The position numbers and the translations under genes are program-made. The notes beneath the pieces are model-generated. The model was not told the DNA's origin. It did no database searches and worked only from the letters and a program-made list of their open reading frames with translations. Positions 50,382 to 59,369 of a stretch of 64,000 bases of DNA are shown here, piece after piece; the first letter of the stretch is position 1; each line of letters starts with the position of its first letter. Origin of the DNA: Prado023 sp963714995 (lineage in GTDB: Bacteria > Actinomycetota > Actinomycetes > S36-B12 > CAIYMF01); assembly GCA_963714995.1 (NCBI GenBank), contig CAVQQP010000017.1, positions 496,001 to 560,000 on the forward strand, written 5' to 3'.

Positions 50382-52093
50382 GAGATCTCCCCCTTGGCCT
50401 TCGTCTGGGCCTCGAGCGTGGCCAGGTACCCGGCGGAGTCCCAGTCAGCCAGTTCCGGGTGGTGCAGGTCGAACGCCGGGCGCTCGGAGCGGATCCGGGG
50501 CAGCGACACGAAGTTGTGCCGCGGCGGCGGGCAGGAGGTCGCCCACTCCAGCGAGCCGCCATATCCCCAGGGATCGTCGACCGTGACCTTCGGGGCGTAC
50601 CGGGTGGTCCAGTAGAAGTTGTAGAGGTACACCAGCGTCGAGACGCCCAGGACCAGCGCGAACGCCGACGAGACCTGGTTCTCCAGGGTGAAGCCGTCGC
50701 CCGGGAGGTAGTCGCCGTAGCGGCGGGGCATTCCCTCGACGCCCAGCCAGTGCTGGACGAGGAAGGTCCCGTTGAAGCCGATGAACGTCAGCCAGAAGTG
50801 CCACTTGCCCAAGGTCTCGTTGAGCATCTTGCCGGTGAACTTCGGCCACCAGAAGTAGAACCCGGCGAACATCGCGAACACGACGGTGCCGAACACCGTG
50901 TAGTGGAAGTGCGCGACGACGAAGTACGAGTCGGACACGTGGAAGTCCAGCGGCGGCGAGGCCAGGATGATGCCGGTCAGGCCGCCGAACAGGAACGTCA
51001 GCAGGAAGCCGATCGCCCAGAGCATGGGCGTCTCGAAGGTCAGGGACCCGCCCCACATCGTTCCGATCCAGTTGAAGAACTTCACGCCGGTCGGGACGGC
51101 GATCAGCATCGTCATCAGGGCGAAGTACGGCAGGCTGACCGCGCCGGTGACGTACATGTGGTGGGCCCAGACGGCCATCGACAGGGCGGCGATCGCGATG
51201 GTGGCGAACACCAGGCCCTTGTAGCCGAAGATCGGCTTGCGGCTGAAGGCCGGCAGGATCTCGGAGATCACGCCGAAGAACGGCAGCGCCAGGACGTAGA
51301 CCTCGGGATGTCCGAAGAACCAGAACAGGTGCTGGAAGAGGATCGCCCCACCGTTCTCCGGCAGGAAGACCACCGAGCCGAACTTGCGGTCGATCTCGAG
51401 CACCACGAGCGTCGCGGCGAGCACCGGGAACACCATCAGGATCAGCACCGAGGTCAGCAGCACGTTCCACACGAAGATCGGCATCCGGAACATGGTCATG
51501 CCCGGCGCGCGCATCGTCAGGATCGTGGTGACGAAGTTCACCGCACCGAGGATCGTCCCGACGCCGCCCAGGGCGAAGCCCAGGATCCAGAGGTCCGAAC
51601 CCATGTTCGGCGAGAACTCCGCACCGGACAGCGGGGTGTACAGGAACCACCCGAAGGCGGCCGCACCACCGGGGGTGGCGAACCCGAACATGACGATCAG
51701 GCCACCGAAGAAGTACATCCAGTAGCCCAGCATGTTCAGTCGCGGGAACGCCACATCAGGGGAGCCGATCTGCAACGGCATGAGGAAGTTGGCGAACCCG
51801 ACGAACAGCGCCGTGGCGAACAGGAGCAGCATGATCGAGCCGTGCATCGTGAACAGCTGGTTGTACTGCTCGAGCGTCACGATCTGCAGGCCCGGCTGGG
51901 CCAGCTCGCTGCGGATGAGCAGCGCCATCGCGCCGGCGATGAGGAAGAACGTGAAGGAGGTGGCCATGTAGAGCCGGCCGATGGTCTTGTGATCGGTGGT
52001 GGTGATCACCGAGACGATCTTCTTGCCCAGCGTGCGCTCGGGCCGCCCTGCTCCGGCGGTCACCTCCGCGGGACGATCGTTGAGAAGCGTCAC
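50378..52093 (-). CDS. ctaD: cytochrome c oxidase subunit I
   Basis: 571 residues, 12 membrane helices. The heme a and CuB ligands are in FTMHGSIMLLLF, WFFGHPEVYVLALP (His-Tyr crosslink region), AHHMYVTG and YFVVAHFHYTVFG. It reduces oxygen to water and pumps protons. The GTG start at 52093 overlaps the ctaC stop (GTGA); an alternative upstream start would lie inside ctaC. Length is normal for actinobacterial CtaD. Confidence 0.96.
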   Translation of the reverse strand: MTLLNDRPAEVTAGAGRPERTLGKKIVSVITTTDHKTIGRLYMATSFTFFLIAGAMALLIRSELAQPGLQIVTLEQYNQLFTMHGSIMLLLFATALFVGFANFLMPLQIGSPDVAFPRLNMLGYWMYFFGGLIVMFGFATPGGAAAFGWFLYTPLSGAEFSPNMGSDLWILGFALGGVGTILGAVNFVTTILTMRAPGMTMFRMPIFVWNVLLTSVLILMVFPVLAATLVVLEIDRKFGSVVFLPENGGAILFQHLFWFFGHPEVYVLALPFFGVISEILPAFSRKPIFGYKGLVFATIAIAALSMAVWAHHMYVTGAVSLPYFALMTMLIAVPTGVKFFNWIGTMWGGSLTFETPMLWAIGFLLTFLFGGLTGIILASPPLDFHVSDSYFVVAHFHYTVFGTVVFAMFAGFYFWWPKFTGKMLNETLGKWHFWLTFIGFNGTFLVQHWLGVEGMPRRYGDYLPGDGFTLENQVSSAFALVLGVSTLVYLYNFYWTTRYAPKVTVDDPWGYGGSLEWATSCPPPRHNFVSLPRIRSERPAFDLHHPELADWDSAGYLATLEAQTKAKGEIS

Positions 52094-52950
52094 AGCGTTC
52101 CCTCCGGCTCCGAGTAGCGGTCGGACTCCCAGTAGCGCTCGCCGTCGCGGCTGATGCGCTCGGTCTCGATCGAGCCGACCTGACCCTTGGCCCGGAGCTC
52201 GGCCATGCGCCGGTCGTACTCCGCGCGCTCCACGACCTTCACGGTGAACAGCATGCGGGCATGGTCGACCCCGCACAGCTCAGCACAGCGGCCGGCGTAG
52301 GTGCCGACCTTGTTGGGGGTCACCTCGAACTTGTTCAGGCGGTCGGGGAACACGTCCATCTTCATGAGGAAGGCGGGGATCCAGAAGGAGTGGATGACGT
52401 CCGGGCTCTGCAGCTCGAAGACGACCGACTCGTTGACCGGCAGGTAGAGGGTGGGGATGTCCTCGACCTCGGCGGTCCCGACGTCGTAGACATCGTCCTC
52501 GACGTAGTTGAAGGCCCAGCTCCAGCGGAACCCGACCACGCCGATCGTGTTGTCCGGGTTGGCCGAGACCTTCGTCAGCTCGATCTGGTCACGGGCCGTG
52601 AAGAAGAACATGCCCATGATCATCACCAGCGGGACGATCGTGTACATGAGCTCGAGGGGCACGTTGTAGCGCATCTGCTTGGGCGCAGGATCGCCGTCCT
52701 TGCGGCGGAAGCGGATGGCCGCGTACAGGATCAGTCCGCCTGTCAGCACGCCGACGATGGCGACTGCCACCCACGCCCCGAACCAGAGGCTCTCGATGAT
52801 CGGCGCCTGCTCGGTGGCCCCCTCCGGGGCATTCAGGGACAGCGCCTCCTGCGCGCTGCACCCCGACGCCAGCAGGACGACGGCCGCGGCTGCTGCCCCG
52901 GCTCCCCACCGGCGCATCGACCGGTGACGGTCGGTGCGATCTGCTACCAC
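52090..52950 (-). CDS. ctaC: cytochrome c oxidase subunit II, lipoprotein
   Basis: 286 residues. A lipoprotein signal (VVLLASGC) is followed by two membrane helices, then the extracytoplasmic CuA domain with CAELCGVDHARM (C-x3-C-x3-H-x2-M) and FWIPAFLMKMDVFP. It takes electrons from the diheme cytochrome c. GTG 52950 is preferred because GAGGGG lies upstream; an internal ATG at 52917 lacks a ribosome-binding site. It is the first gene of ctaC-ctaD-ctaF. Confidence 0.94.
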   Translation of the reverse strand: MVADRTDRHRSMRRWGAGAAAAAVVLLASGCSAQEALSLNAPEGATEQAPIIESLWFGAWVAVAIVGVLTGGLILYAAIRFRRKDGDPAPKQMRYNVPLELMYTIVPLVMIMGMFFFTARDQIELTKVSANPDNTIGVVGFRWSWAFNYVEDDVYDVGTAEVEDIPTLYLPVNESVVFELQSPDVIHSFWIPAFLMKMDVFPDRLNKFEVTPNKVGTYAGRCAELCGVDHARMLFTVKVVERAEYDRRMAELRAKGQVGSIETERISRDGERYWESDRYSEPEGTL

Positions 52951-53027
52951 GTCTGGTGATCCCCTCGATCGTGTGGGCGAATCTGCGCTCTGCGGGCACA
53001 GCCACGCCTCGGACGCTGAACGGGTGG

Positions 53028-53033
53028 AGACTA
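53028..53033 (-). promoter_or_regulatory. likely -10 element of the ctaCDF operon
   Basis: TAGTCT on the minus strand, with TTGGCA 19 nt further upstream as a weak -35. It implies a leader of about 70 nt before the ctaC GTG. Confidence 0.5.
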
Positions 53034-53070
53034 GCGCAGGAACGGCCCGGCGTGCCAACGGGGTCACCGC

Positions 53071-53076
53071 TACCGT
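53071..53076 (+). promoter_or_regulatory. -10 element, leaderless start for the cysteine desulfurase
   Basis: TACCGT, 7 nt before the ATG at 53084. Confidence 0.6.
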
Positions 53077-53083
53077 GTACGGC

Positions 53084-54214
53084 ATGTCGCGGTCCTTCGA
53101 TGCCGCCTCCGGCCTGCCCCTGGGGCCCGAGGCCAGGCGTGCACTCGACGCCGCGCTGGACCACGGGTGGGCCGATCCTGCCCGGCTGCACCGCGACGGT
53201 CGGGTCGCCCGACAGCTGCTCGACGCCGCCCGGGCGTCCGTGGCCACGTGCATCGGCGGCCTGCCCCAGGAGGTGGTCTTCACCGCCTCGGGGACGCAGG
53301 CCCTGCAGGTGGGCCTCCTCGGGCTGGCCCGGGGGCGGCGAAAGGTCGGCTCGACGGTCGTTGCCAGCGCGGTGGAGCACTCGGCGGTGCTTCGGGCCGC
53401 CGACTGGGTGGCCCCCGGCGAGGAGCCCGTGCTCGTCCCGGTCAACTCTCACGCTGAGGTTGAGGTCAAGGCCTTCCGCAGGGCCGTCCGTGCCCCCGGG
53501 GTCGCCCTGGCGGCGGTGCAGCACGTGAACCATGAGGTGGGGGCGATCCAGCCCCTGGAGCCCGTGCACGAGGCGGCGCAGGGGGCCGGGGTCCCCCTGC
53601 TCGTGGACGCCTGCGCCGCGCTGGGGTCGGTTCCGGCCACCCGGCACTGGGATGTGCTGGCCGGCAGCGCCCACAAGTGGGGCGGCCCCGCCGGGGTGGG
53701 GATCCTGGCCGTGCGCACCGGGGTGCGCTGGCGCAGCCCGCTGCCCACCGATGAGGCGGGGCGCTGGGCCGGCTTCCCGGACGTGCCCGGAGCCGTGGCC
53801 GCAGCAACGGCCCTCGAGCAGGCCACGGCGTCGCTGGGTCAGTCGTCGCTGCACCGGGCCCGGCTGCTCACGATCCTGCGCGAGCGGGTGCCCGCCCTCG
53901 CCCCGGACGTCATCGCGCTGGGCCGGCCGGAGTCGGCGCCGCACATCGTCTGCTTCACGATCCTCTACGCCGACGGTGAGGTGCTGGTCACCGAGCTGGA
54001 CCGCGCGGGGTTCGCGGTCAGCTCCGGCTCGGCGTGCACCGCGGACACGCGCCGGCCCAGCCATGTGCTGGCCGCCATGGGGGCGATCACCCACGGGAAC
54101 CTGCGGGTGAGCCTGCCCCCCGAGGCGACCGAGGCAGACGTCGCCGGGTTCCTGGGCGCCCTTCCCGGTGCGATCGCGGCTGCGCGCGCGGCGGCGGACC
54201 GAGCCAGCTCGTGA
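53084..54214 (+). CDS. cysteine desulfurase (NifS/IscS-like)
   Basis: 376 residues of the fold-type I PLP family. HVNHEVGAIQP, VDACAALGSVPA, the PLP lysine in GSAHKWGGPAGVG and the reactive Cys loop SSGSACTAD-TRRPSHVLAAMG are all present. It releases sulfur from cysteine as a protein persulfide. The next gene is a TusA-like sulfur carrier with overlapping start, so this enzyme probably feeds thiolation reactions rather than only iron-sulfur assembly. Confidence 0.9.
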   Translation: MSRSFDAASGLPLGPEARRALDAALDHGWADPARLHRDGRVARQLLDAARASVATCIGGLPQEVVFTASGTQALQVGLLGLARGRRKVGSTVVASAVEHSAVLRAADWVAPGEEPVLVPVNSHAEVEVKAFRRAVRAPGVALAAVQHVNHEVGAIQPLEPVHEAAQGAGVPLLVDACAALGSVPATRHWDVLAGSAHKWGGPAGVGILAVRTGVRWRSPLPTDEAGRWAGFPDVPGAVAAATALEQATASLGQSSLHRARLLTILRERVPALAPDVIALGRPESAPHIVCFTILYADGEVLVTELDRAGFAVSSGSACTADTRRPSHVLAAMGAITHGNLRVSLPPEATEADVAGFLGALPGAIAAARAAADRASS

Positions 54215-54723
54215 CGACGCCCGACGCCACCGTCGAGGCCCGCGGCGTGCTGTGCCCGGTCCCGATCATCCGCCTGGCCCGTGCGGCGGCAGCGCTGCCG
54301 GCGGACAGCCTGATCGAGCTGCGCACGGACGACCCGGCTGCCGAGTACGACGTCCCGGCCTGGTGCCGGCTGCGCGGCCACCACCTCGTCCTGACCGAGC
54401 CGCTGGCCGCCGACGCCGACGGGCCCGGGGCGGACGGGGCCGCGGCGGACGGGGCCGGGACGACCGCCCCGGAGCCGCATGCGCCCAACGCGCACCCCGG
54501 TCAGGCCCTGCGCCACCTGATCCGGCTGGGAGGGCCGTCCGGGCCGTCCGGTCCGCCGGGTCCGCCGGTCCACCCGGTCCGCCGGGTTCGCCGGGTTCCG
54601 CCTGACCGGACAGCACGGGTCGGCACGCCAGCACAGCCGGCAGCGCGCGCAGGTAGACCGGGCGCGGCACCTGGACCGCGCCCAACGAGGCCAGGTGCGG
54701 CGTGCACCACTGGACGTCGATGA
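54211..54723 (+). CDS. TusA-like sulfur carrier with an overlong tail (likely true end ~54605)
   Basis: The first ~75 residues are a TusA/SirA fold: VEARGVLCPVPIIRLARAA has the CPxP active Cys, and LRTDDPAAEYDVPAWCR follows. The GTG start overlaps the desulfurase stop (GTGA), so it likely accepts sulfur from that enzyme. As written the frame runs on for about 95 Gly/Pro/Arg-rich residues deep into the opposite-strand aat gene. One missing base in the repetitive GC tract (about 54502-54602) would end this gene at 54605 and also shorten aat, so the tail is probably an artefact. Confidence 0.72.
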   Translation: MTTPDATVEARGVLCPVPIIRLARAAAALPADSLIELRTDDPAAEYDVPAWCRLRGHHLVLTEPLAADADGPGADGAAADGAGTTAPEPHAPNAHPGQALRHLIRLGGPSGPSGPPGPPVHPVRRVRRVPPDRTARVGTPAQPAARAGRPGAAPGPRPTRPGAACTTGRR

Positions 54724-55267
54724 CCCGACGGCGGTCACCATCGGCGGCGAGGAGCTCAGCGAGCGCCACCACCGCGACCTTCGAGGCGTCGGTGCGCACA
54801 TGGAACTTCGACTCGGCGGCGAACAGCCCGCCCACCTCCACGCCGAACAGTCCGCCGGCCAGTGCACCCTCGGCGTCCCAGACCTCGATCGAGTGCGCCC
54901 AGCCCAGCGCGTGCAGCTCCAGGTAGGAGTCCACGTACTCGGGGCTGATCCACCCATGCGGCCGGCGCGGGTCGGCGCAGGCGGTCACGACGTCGGAGAA
55001 CGCCCGGTCGATGCTGACCTCGAACCGGGGCAGGACCCTGCCCAGGGACCGGGTGACGTGCACCTGGCCCGGCAGGAGGACGCCCCGCGGGTCCGGGGAC
55101 CACCAGCCGAGGTCGCGGTCATCGGGCATCGCGAACAGCCCGGCGCGGTACCCCGCCAGCAGCATCCCGGGCGAGAGGTCGGCCCCGACGGCGACCATCT
55201 CCTGACCCGCGGGGACGTCGTGCAGGTCAGGCAGCGCCCACCGGGGCGGCTGCGGCTCGACCGGCAT
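54266..55267 (-). CDS. aat: leucyl/phenylalanyl-tRNA-protein transferase, C-terminus uncertain (likely true end ~54501)
   Basis: 333 residues as written. The first ~215 are a normal Aat: WALPDLHDVP, VAVGADLSPGMLLAGYRAGLFAM is split across the core as PGMLLAGYRAGLF and WWSPDPRGVL, then FAAESKFH and DVQWCTPHLASLGA. It adds Leu or Phe to proteins with N-terminal Arg or Lys, marking them for ClpAP-type degradation. After YLRALPAVLACRPVL the sequence becomes collagen-like (GEPGGPGG) and Arg-rich, antiparallel to the TusA gene. A one-base restoration would end it at 54501 with ~255 residues. Confidence 0.85.
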   Translation of the reverse strand: MPVEPQPPRWALPDLHDVPAGQEMVAVGADLSPGMLLAGYRAGLFAMPDDRDLGWWSPDPRGVLLPGQVHVTRSLGRVLPRFEVSIDRAFSDVVTACADPRRPHGWISPEYVDSYLELHALGWAHSIEVWDAEGALAGGLFGVEVGGLFAAESKFHVRTDASKVAVVALAELLAADGDRRRVIDVQWCTPHLASLGAVQVPRPVYLRALPAVLACRPVLSGQAEPGEPGGPGGPADPADRTARTALPAGSGGAGPDRGARWAHAAPGRSSRPRPPRPRPPRARRRRRPAARSGRGGGRAAGTRPGRRTRQPGRPCAARSGCPPAALPPHGPGG

Positions 55268-55276
55268 CGTCCGCGG

Positions 55277-56263
55277 TCAGGGCCGGGCCAGGCTGATGTG
55301 CGCGCCGATCTCCTCAGCGGCCTGGTCGCCGTACGCCTCCCGGATGCGCAGCAGGAACGAGCGGCGCGCCAGCTCGTACTCCTGGGTCCCGACGCTCTCG
55401 ATGACGTGCGTGGCCAGCAGCGACCCCACCTGGGCGCACCGCTGCAGGGGCAGGCCCCATGCCAGTCCGGCGAGGAATCCGGCGCGGAACGCATCCCCGA
55501 CGCCGGTCGGGTCGGCCTTGTGGGTCTCCTTGGGCGTGGGCACCTGGATCATGTCCTCGCCCTTGCGCTCGATCCGCACCCCACTGGGCCCCAGCGTGGT
55601 GATGCGGGTGCCCACCCGGTCGAGGATCTCGTCGCTGCTCCAGCCCGTCTTCTGCTCGGTGAGCGCGGCCTCGTACTCGTTGGTGAACAGGTAGGCGGCT
55701 CCGTCGACGAGCTGGCGGATCTCGTCGCCGTGCATGCGCGCCAGCTGCTGGGAGGGGTCGGCGGCGAACGGGATCCGCCGGTAGCGGCACTCCTCGGTGT
55801 GGCGCATCATCGCCTCGGGGTCGTTGGCCCCGATCAGGACGAGGTCCACGTTCCCCACGCGCTCGACGACCGGCCCGAGCTCGATGTCGCGCGCCTCCTG
55901 CATGGCCCCGGCGTAGAACGTCGCGATCTGGTTGGCGTGCTCGTCGGTCGTGCACACGAACCGCGCCGTGTGCCGCACCTCGGAGACGTGCACGGACTCG
56001 GTGTCCACGCCATGGCGCTGCAGCCAGGACCGGTAGTCAGCGAAGTCAGGCCCGACAGCGCCGACCAGGATCGGGCTCAGGCCGAGGACGCCCATGCCGA
56101 ACGCGATGTTGGCCGCGACCCCGCCGCGGCGGACCTCGAGCTCATCGACCAGGAACGACAGCGAGATCTTGTCCAGCTTGTCCAGGACGATCGAGTCGGC
56201 GAACCGGCCCGGGAACGTCATGAGGTGGTCCGTGGCGATCGAGCCGGTGACGACGATCCGCAT
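55277..56263 (-). CDS. PfkB-family carbohydrate/adenosine kinase
   Basis: 328 residues. GGVAANIAFGMGVLG is the substrate-side motif and DPTGVGDAFRAGFLAG the catalytic anion-hole motif with the general-base Asp. The sequence is closest in pattern to the mycobacterial AdoK/CbhK type (adenosine kinase, Rv2202c as I recall), which also lies between ctaC and the HesB gene. It would phosphorylate adenosine or a sugar with ATP. It sits 9 bp upstream of aat and could be co-transcribed. Confidence 0.86.
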   Translation of the reverse strand: MRIVVTGSIATDHLMTFPGRFADSIVLDKLDKISLSFLVDELEVRRGGVAANIAFGMGVLGLSPILVGAVGPDFADYRSWLQRHGVDTESVHVSEVRHTARFVCTTDEHANQIATFYAGAMQEARDIELGPVVERVGNVDLVLIGANDPEAMMRHTEECRYRRIPFAADPSQQLARMHGDEIRQLVDGAAYLFTNEYEAALTEQKTGWSSDEILDRVGTRITTLGPSGVRIERKGEDMIQVPTPKETHKADPTGVGDAFRAGFLAGLAWGLPLQRCAQVGSLLATHVIESVGTQEYELARRSFLLRIREAYGDQAAEEIGAHISLARP

Positions 56264-56316
56264 GCGTGGGCCCCCTGGTCGGTCGGTGACGACGCAGGTG
56301 ACCCTAGCCGGTCAGG

Positions 56317-56682
56317 TCAGTGGAACGAGTCACCGCATGCGCAGGAGCCGGTCGCGTTCGGGTTGTCGATCGTGAAGCCCTGCTTCTCGATGGAGTCCAC
56401 GAAGTCGATGGTGGCACCGGACAGGTACGGGGCGCTCATCCGATCCATGACGACCTCGACGCCGCCGAAGTCCTTGCGCACGTCGCCGTCGAGCGAGCGC
56501 TCGTCGAAGAACAGCTGGTAGCGCAGGCCGGAGCAGCCACCCGGCTGGACAGCCACGCGCAGGGCGAGGTCGTCGCGCCCCTCGGAGTCGAGCAGGGTAC
56601 GCACCTTGTCGGCGGCAACCTCGGTCAGGACGATCCCCTCGCTGACGGGAGCGGTGGTCTCGGTGCTGGTCTCGGCGGTCAT
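56317..56682 (-). CDS. erpA: HesB/IscA-type iron-sulfur carrier protein
   Basis: 121 residues. The A-type scaffold has its three Cys in QPGGCSGLRYQ and GSCACGDSF near the C-terminus. It carries iron-sulfur clusters to target enzymes; NadA, encoded nearby, is a [4Fe-4S] enzyme and a possible client. The ATG at 56682 has GGAGGGC upstream, and an upstream in-frame start is not needed. It corresponds to Rv2204c of the same block as I recall. Confidence 0.92.
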   Translation of the reverse strand: MTAETSTETTAPVSEGIVLTEVAADKVRTLLDSEGRDDLALRVAVQPGGCSGLRYQLFFDERSLDGDVRKDFGGVEVVMDRMSAPYLSGATIDFVDSIEKQGFTIDNPNATGSCACGDSFH

Positions 56683-56839
56683 CGGTGCCCTCCTACTGAG
56701 CATCGTGGTGGTCTACATCTGGGCGAACGTGCACGAGCTGTGCCGCATTCCCGGTGCACCCATGCTGACACGACTTGCGGAGTTCGACCAACCGTCACCG
56801 GAGTCCCCGGGCGCGCCGGGTGCTCCCAGGGCGCCGTGA

Positions 56840-57943
56840 TCATCCCCGCGACCAGGTGCGGGCCGCGCGGGCAGCGGCCCGGGCCACGCCCTCGCGGTGG
56901 GACTCGCCGGGCCCGGCCGCAGCAGGGAACGCCGCGGCCACCCCGGCCGTGATCCACTCGCGGCGACTCACCTCGACCCGTCCCGCGAGCACAAGCACCG
57001 GCACCGCGCGCTCGAGCGCCGCCGCGGCGACCCCGGCCACGACCTTGCCGCGCAGGGACTGCCAGTCGAAGGACCCCTCCCCGGTGACCACCAGGTCGAC
57101 GCCGTCGATGAGGTTCGGCAGATGTGCTGCCTCGAGGACGGTGCCGATGCCCGGGACGCGGCGCGCGCCGAGCCGGATCAGTGCCGCCCCGAGGCCTCCA
57201 CCGGCCCCGGCACCGAGCGCCACAGCGGCTGAGCGTCCGTCCTCGGATCGGCCCAGCATCGTCGCCCAGTGGGTCATCGCCCCCTCGAGCTGCTCGACCT
57301 GCTCGGGGGTGGCGCCCTTCTGGGGGGCGAACCCGCGGGCGGACCCACGGGCTCCGAGCAGCGGGACGTCGACGTCGGTGGCCACCTCCAGGGTGCACCC
57401 CCGCACTGCCGCGAGGGCCGGGGTGAGGTCGACCGAGGCCAGGGTTGCCAGCGGGCCACCTCCGTGGGCCAGCCCTCCGGCCGGGTCCGACGTGGCGCCG
57501 AGGGCGTCCAGGAGACCCGCTCCCCCGTCGCAGGTCGCGGTGCCCCCGACGCCGAGCACGATCCGGGGCGCGCCCCGGCCCAGGGCTGCGGAGATGAGCT
57601 CGCCGACGCCTCGCGAGGTCGTGCGGGTGGGATCCCGCTGGTCGACCGGGACCAGGTGCAGGCCCGCAGCGCTGGCCGACTCGATCCACGCCGTCCCGTC
57701 GCCGGTCATCAGGTACTCGGCCTCGACGGGTCCGCCCAGGGGCCCGGTGACCGACAGCGCGTGGCGGGTCCCGCCCCGCCCGGCCGCGACGGCGTCGAGG
57801 AATCCGGGCCCCCCGTCGGAGAGCGGGCGCAGCACGAGGTCGTCGCCGGGAGCGACCCGGGACCATCCCTCGGCCATCGCCTCGGCGGCCTCGGCCGCAC
57901 TGAGCGTGCCGGCGAACGAGTCCGGGCAGAGCAGCACCTTCAC
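56840..57943 (-). CDS. glycerate kinase
   Basis: 367 residues of the GlxK/GarK family. VLLCPDSFAGTLSA, RPLSDGGPGFLDA, VGGTATCDGGAG and TGEGSFDWQSLRGK are the conserved blocks. It phosphorylates glycerate with ATP. GTG 57943 is the likely start; the region further upstream overlaps the nadA promoter. It is divergent from nadA and matches the position of Rv2205c as I recall. Confidence 0.92.
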   Translation of the reverse strand: MKVLLCPDSFAGTLSAAEAAEAMAEGWSRVAPGDDLVLRPLSDGGPGFLDAVAAGRGGTRHALSVTGPLGGPVEAEYLMTGDGTAWIESASAAGLHLVPVDQRDPTRTTSRGVGELISAALGRGAPRIVLGVGGTATCDGGAGLLDALGATSDPAGGLAHGGGPLATLASVDLTPALAAVRGCTLEVATDVDVPLLGARGSARGFAPQKGATPEQVEQLEGAMTHWATMLGRSEDGRSAAVALGAGAGGGLGAALIRLGARRVPGIGTVLEAAHLPNLIDGVDLVVTGEGSFDWQSLRGKVVAGVAAAALERAVPVLVLAGRVEVSRREWITAGVAAAFPAAAGPGESHREGVARAAARAARTWSRG

Positions 57944-58028
57944 GAGCCCGAAGTCTGGCACCCGCGCGGGCGGCCCGACGCCGCGCTGTGTGGAACGATG
58001 GTGATCCCCGCACGAGGAAGGCCCCGCG

Positions 58029-59231
58029 ATGACCGACACGGCTGCTTGGACTGAGCCGCAACCGACCCCGCTGGCCCTGCTCCTGCTCGGCCAGGGCGCG
58101 GATCCCGACACGGAGAAGGGCGTCGAGTGCCCTGGCGCCCTTCCGCCGGCCTCGGACCCCGACCTGGTCGCGCGGGCCTGGCGCGCCCGCGAGGCGCTCG
58201 GGTCACGGGCCTACATCCTCGGCCACCACTACCAGCGCGACGAGGTGATCCAGTTCGCCGACGTCACCGGCGACTCGTTCAAGCTCGCCCAGCAGGCGGC
58301 GGCACATCCGGAGGCCGAGTTCATCGTGTTCTGCGGCGTGCACTTCATGGCCGAGAGTGCCGACATCCTGACCACCGACGACCAGCAGGTGATCCTCCCC
58401 GACCTCGCCGCCGGCTGCTCGATGGCCGACATGGCCGAGATCGGCCAGGTGGAGGATGCCTGGGAGCGGTTCGTCGACCTCGGGTTGGCCGAGTCGACCA
58501 TCCCGATCACGTACATGAACTCCACGGCCGCGATCAAGGCGTTCACGGGTCGCAACCGGGGCACGATCTGCACGTCGAGCAACGCCCGCCAGTCCCTCGA
58601 GTGGGCCTTCGAGCAGGCGGAGCGCGTCTTCTTCCTGCCCGACCAGCACCTCGGGCGCAACACCGCGGTGCGCGACCTGGGCCTGAGCCTCGAGGACTGC
58701 GTCGTCTACGACCCGCACCGGCCCGGCGGCGGGCTCACCGATGAGCAGATGCGTGCGGCGAAGGTCGTGCTCTGGCGCGGCCACTGCTCGGTGCACGGCC
58801 GCTTCACCGAGGCGGTCGTCGACGAGGCCCGGGAGCGGATCCCCGGCGTCAACATCCTCGTGCACCCCGAGTGCCGCCACGAGGTCGTCCAGAAGGCCGA
58901 CTACGTGGGCTCCACGGAGTACATCATCCGGGTCCTCGAGGCCGCCGAGCCCGGATCCGCGTGGGCGATCGGCACCGAGCTGAACCTCGTGCGCCGGCTG
59001 GCCAACGCCCACCCGGACAAGCAGGTGACGTTCCTGGACCGCTCGGTCTGCTACTGCTCGACCATGAACCGGATCGACCTGCCGCACCTGGTCTGGGCGC
59101 TGGAGAACCTGGTCGCCGGCAACGTGGTGAACCGGATCGTGGTGGATCCCGACACCGCGCACTGGGCCAAGGTGGCCCTCGACCGGATGCTCGCCCTCCC
59201 CGGCGTCGGCGCAACCCCCACGCCGGACTGA
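58029..59231 (+). CDS. nadA: quinolinate synthase
   Basis: 400 residues. ILGHHYQRDEVIQFAD, the first cluster Cys in FCGVHFMAESADIL, INSTAAIKAF-like MNSTAAIKAF and the second and third Cys in HPECRHEV and SVCYCSTMNR are the NadA features; three Cys hold one [4Fe-4S] cluster. It condenses iminoaspartate with DHAP to quinolinate in NAD synthesis. ATG 58029 follows GAGGAAGG. No nadB or nadC is adjacent, which is unusual for a nadA locus. Confidence 0.95.
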   Translation: MTDTAAWTEPQPTPLALLLLGQGADPDTEKGVECPGALPPASDPDLVARAWRAREALGSRAYILGHHYQRDEVIQFADVTGDSFKLAQQAAAHPEAEFIVFCGVHFMAESADILTTDDQQVILPDLAAGCSMADMAEIGQVEDAWERFVDLGLAESTIPITYMNSTAAIKAFTGRNRGTICTSSNARQSLEWAFEQAERVFFLPDQHLGRNTAVRDLGLSLEDCVVYDPHRPGGGLTDEQMRAAKVVLWRGHCSVHGRFTEAVVDEARERIPGVNILVHPECRHEVVQKADYVGSTEYIIRVLEAAEPGSAWAIGTELNLVRRLANAHPDKQVTFLDRSVCYCSTMNRIDLPHLVWALENLVAGNVVNRIVVDPDTAHWAKVALDRMLALPGVGATPTPD

Positions 59232-59248
59232 CGCGATACCTCCACCCG

Positions 59249-59304
59249 CAGACCTCCCGGACGGTCCAGACCCTCCCGGACGGGTCAGACCCTCCCGGAC
59301 GGTC
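59249..59304. repeat. 19-bp tandem repeat, three units
   Basis: CAGACCCTCCCGGACGGTC-type units at 59249-59266 (one base short), 59267-59285 and 59286-59304, with a fourth partial unit running into the terminator hairpin. It lies between the convergent nadA and pspAB genes. Confidence 0.85.
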
Positions 59305-59305
59305 C

Positions 59306-59333
59306 AGACCCTCCCGTCCGTCAGGGAGGCTCT
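59306..59333. terminator. hairpin between convergent genes
   Basis: AGACCCTCCC (59306-59315) pairs with GGGAGGCTCT (59324-59333) apart from one mismatch, with an 8-nt loop. It is built from the last tandem repeat unit and could end both nadA and the psp operon transcripts. Confidence 0.6.
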
Positions 59334-59369
59334 GTACCTTGGTGGAGGGTCTGCGTCGTGCCGAGCGCG

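Noticed and set aside
54034..54723. Collagen-like protein domain in the TusA and Aat tails
   Set aside because: The Gly-Pro repeats arise from a short GC-rich repeated tract read on both strands and are better explained by a missing base.
59249..59304. CRISPR-like array between nadA and pspAB
   Set aside because: The repeats are directly adjacent, only three units, with no spacers.
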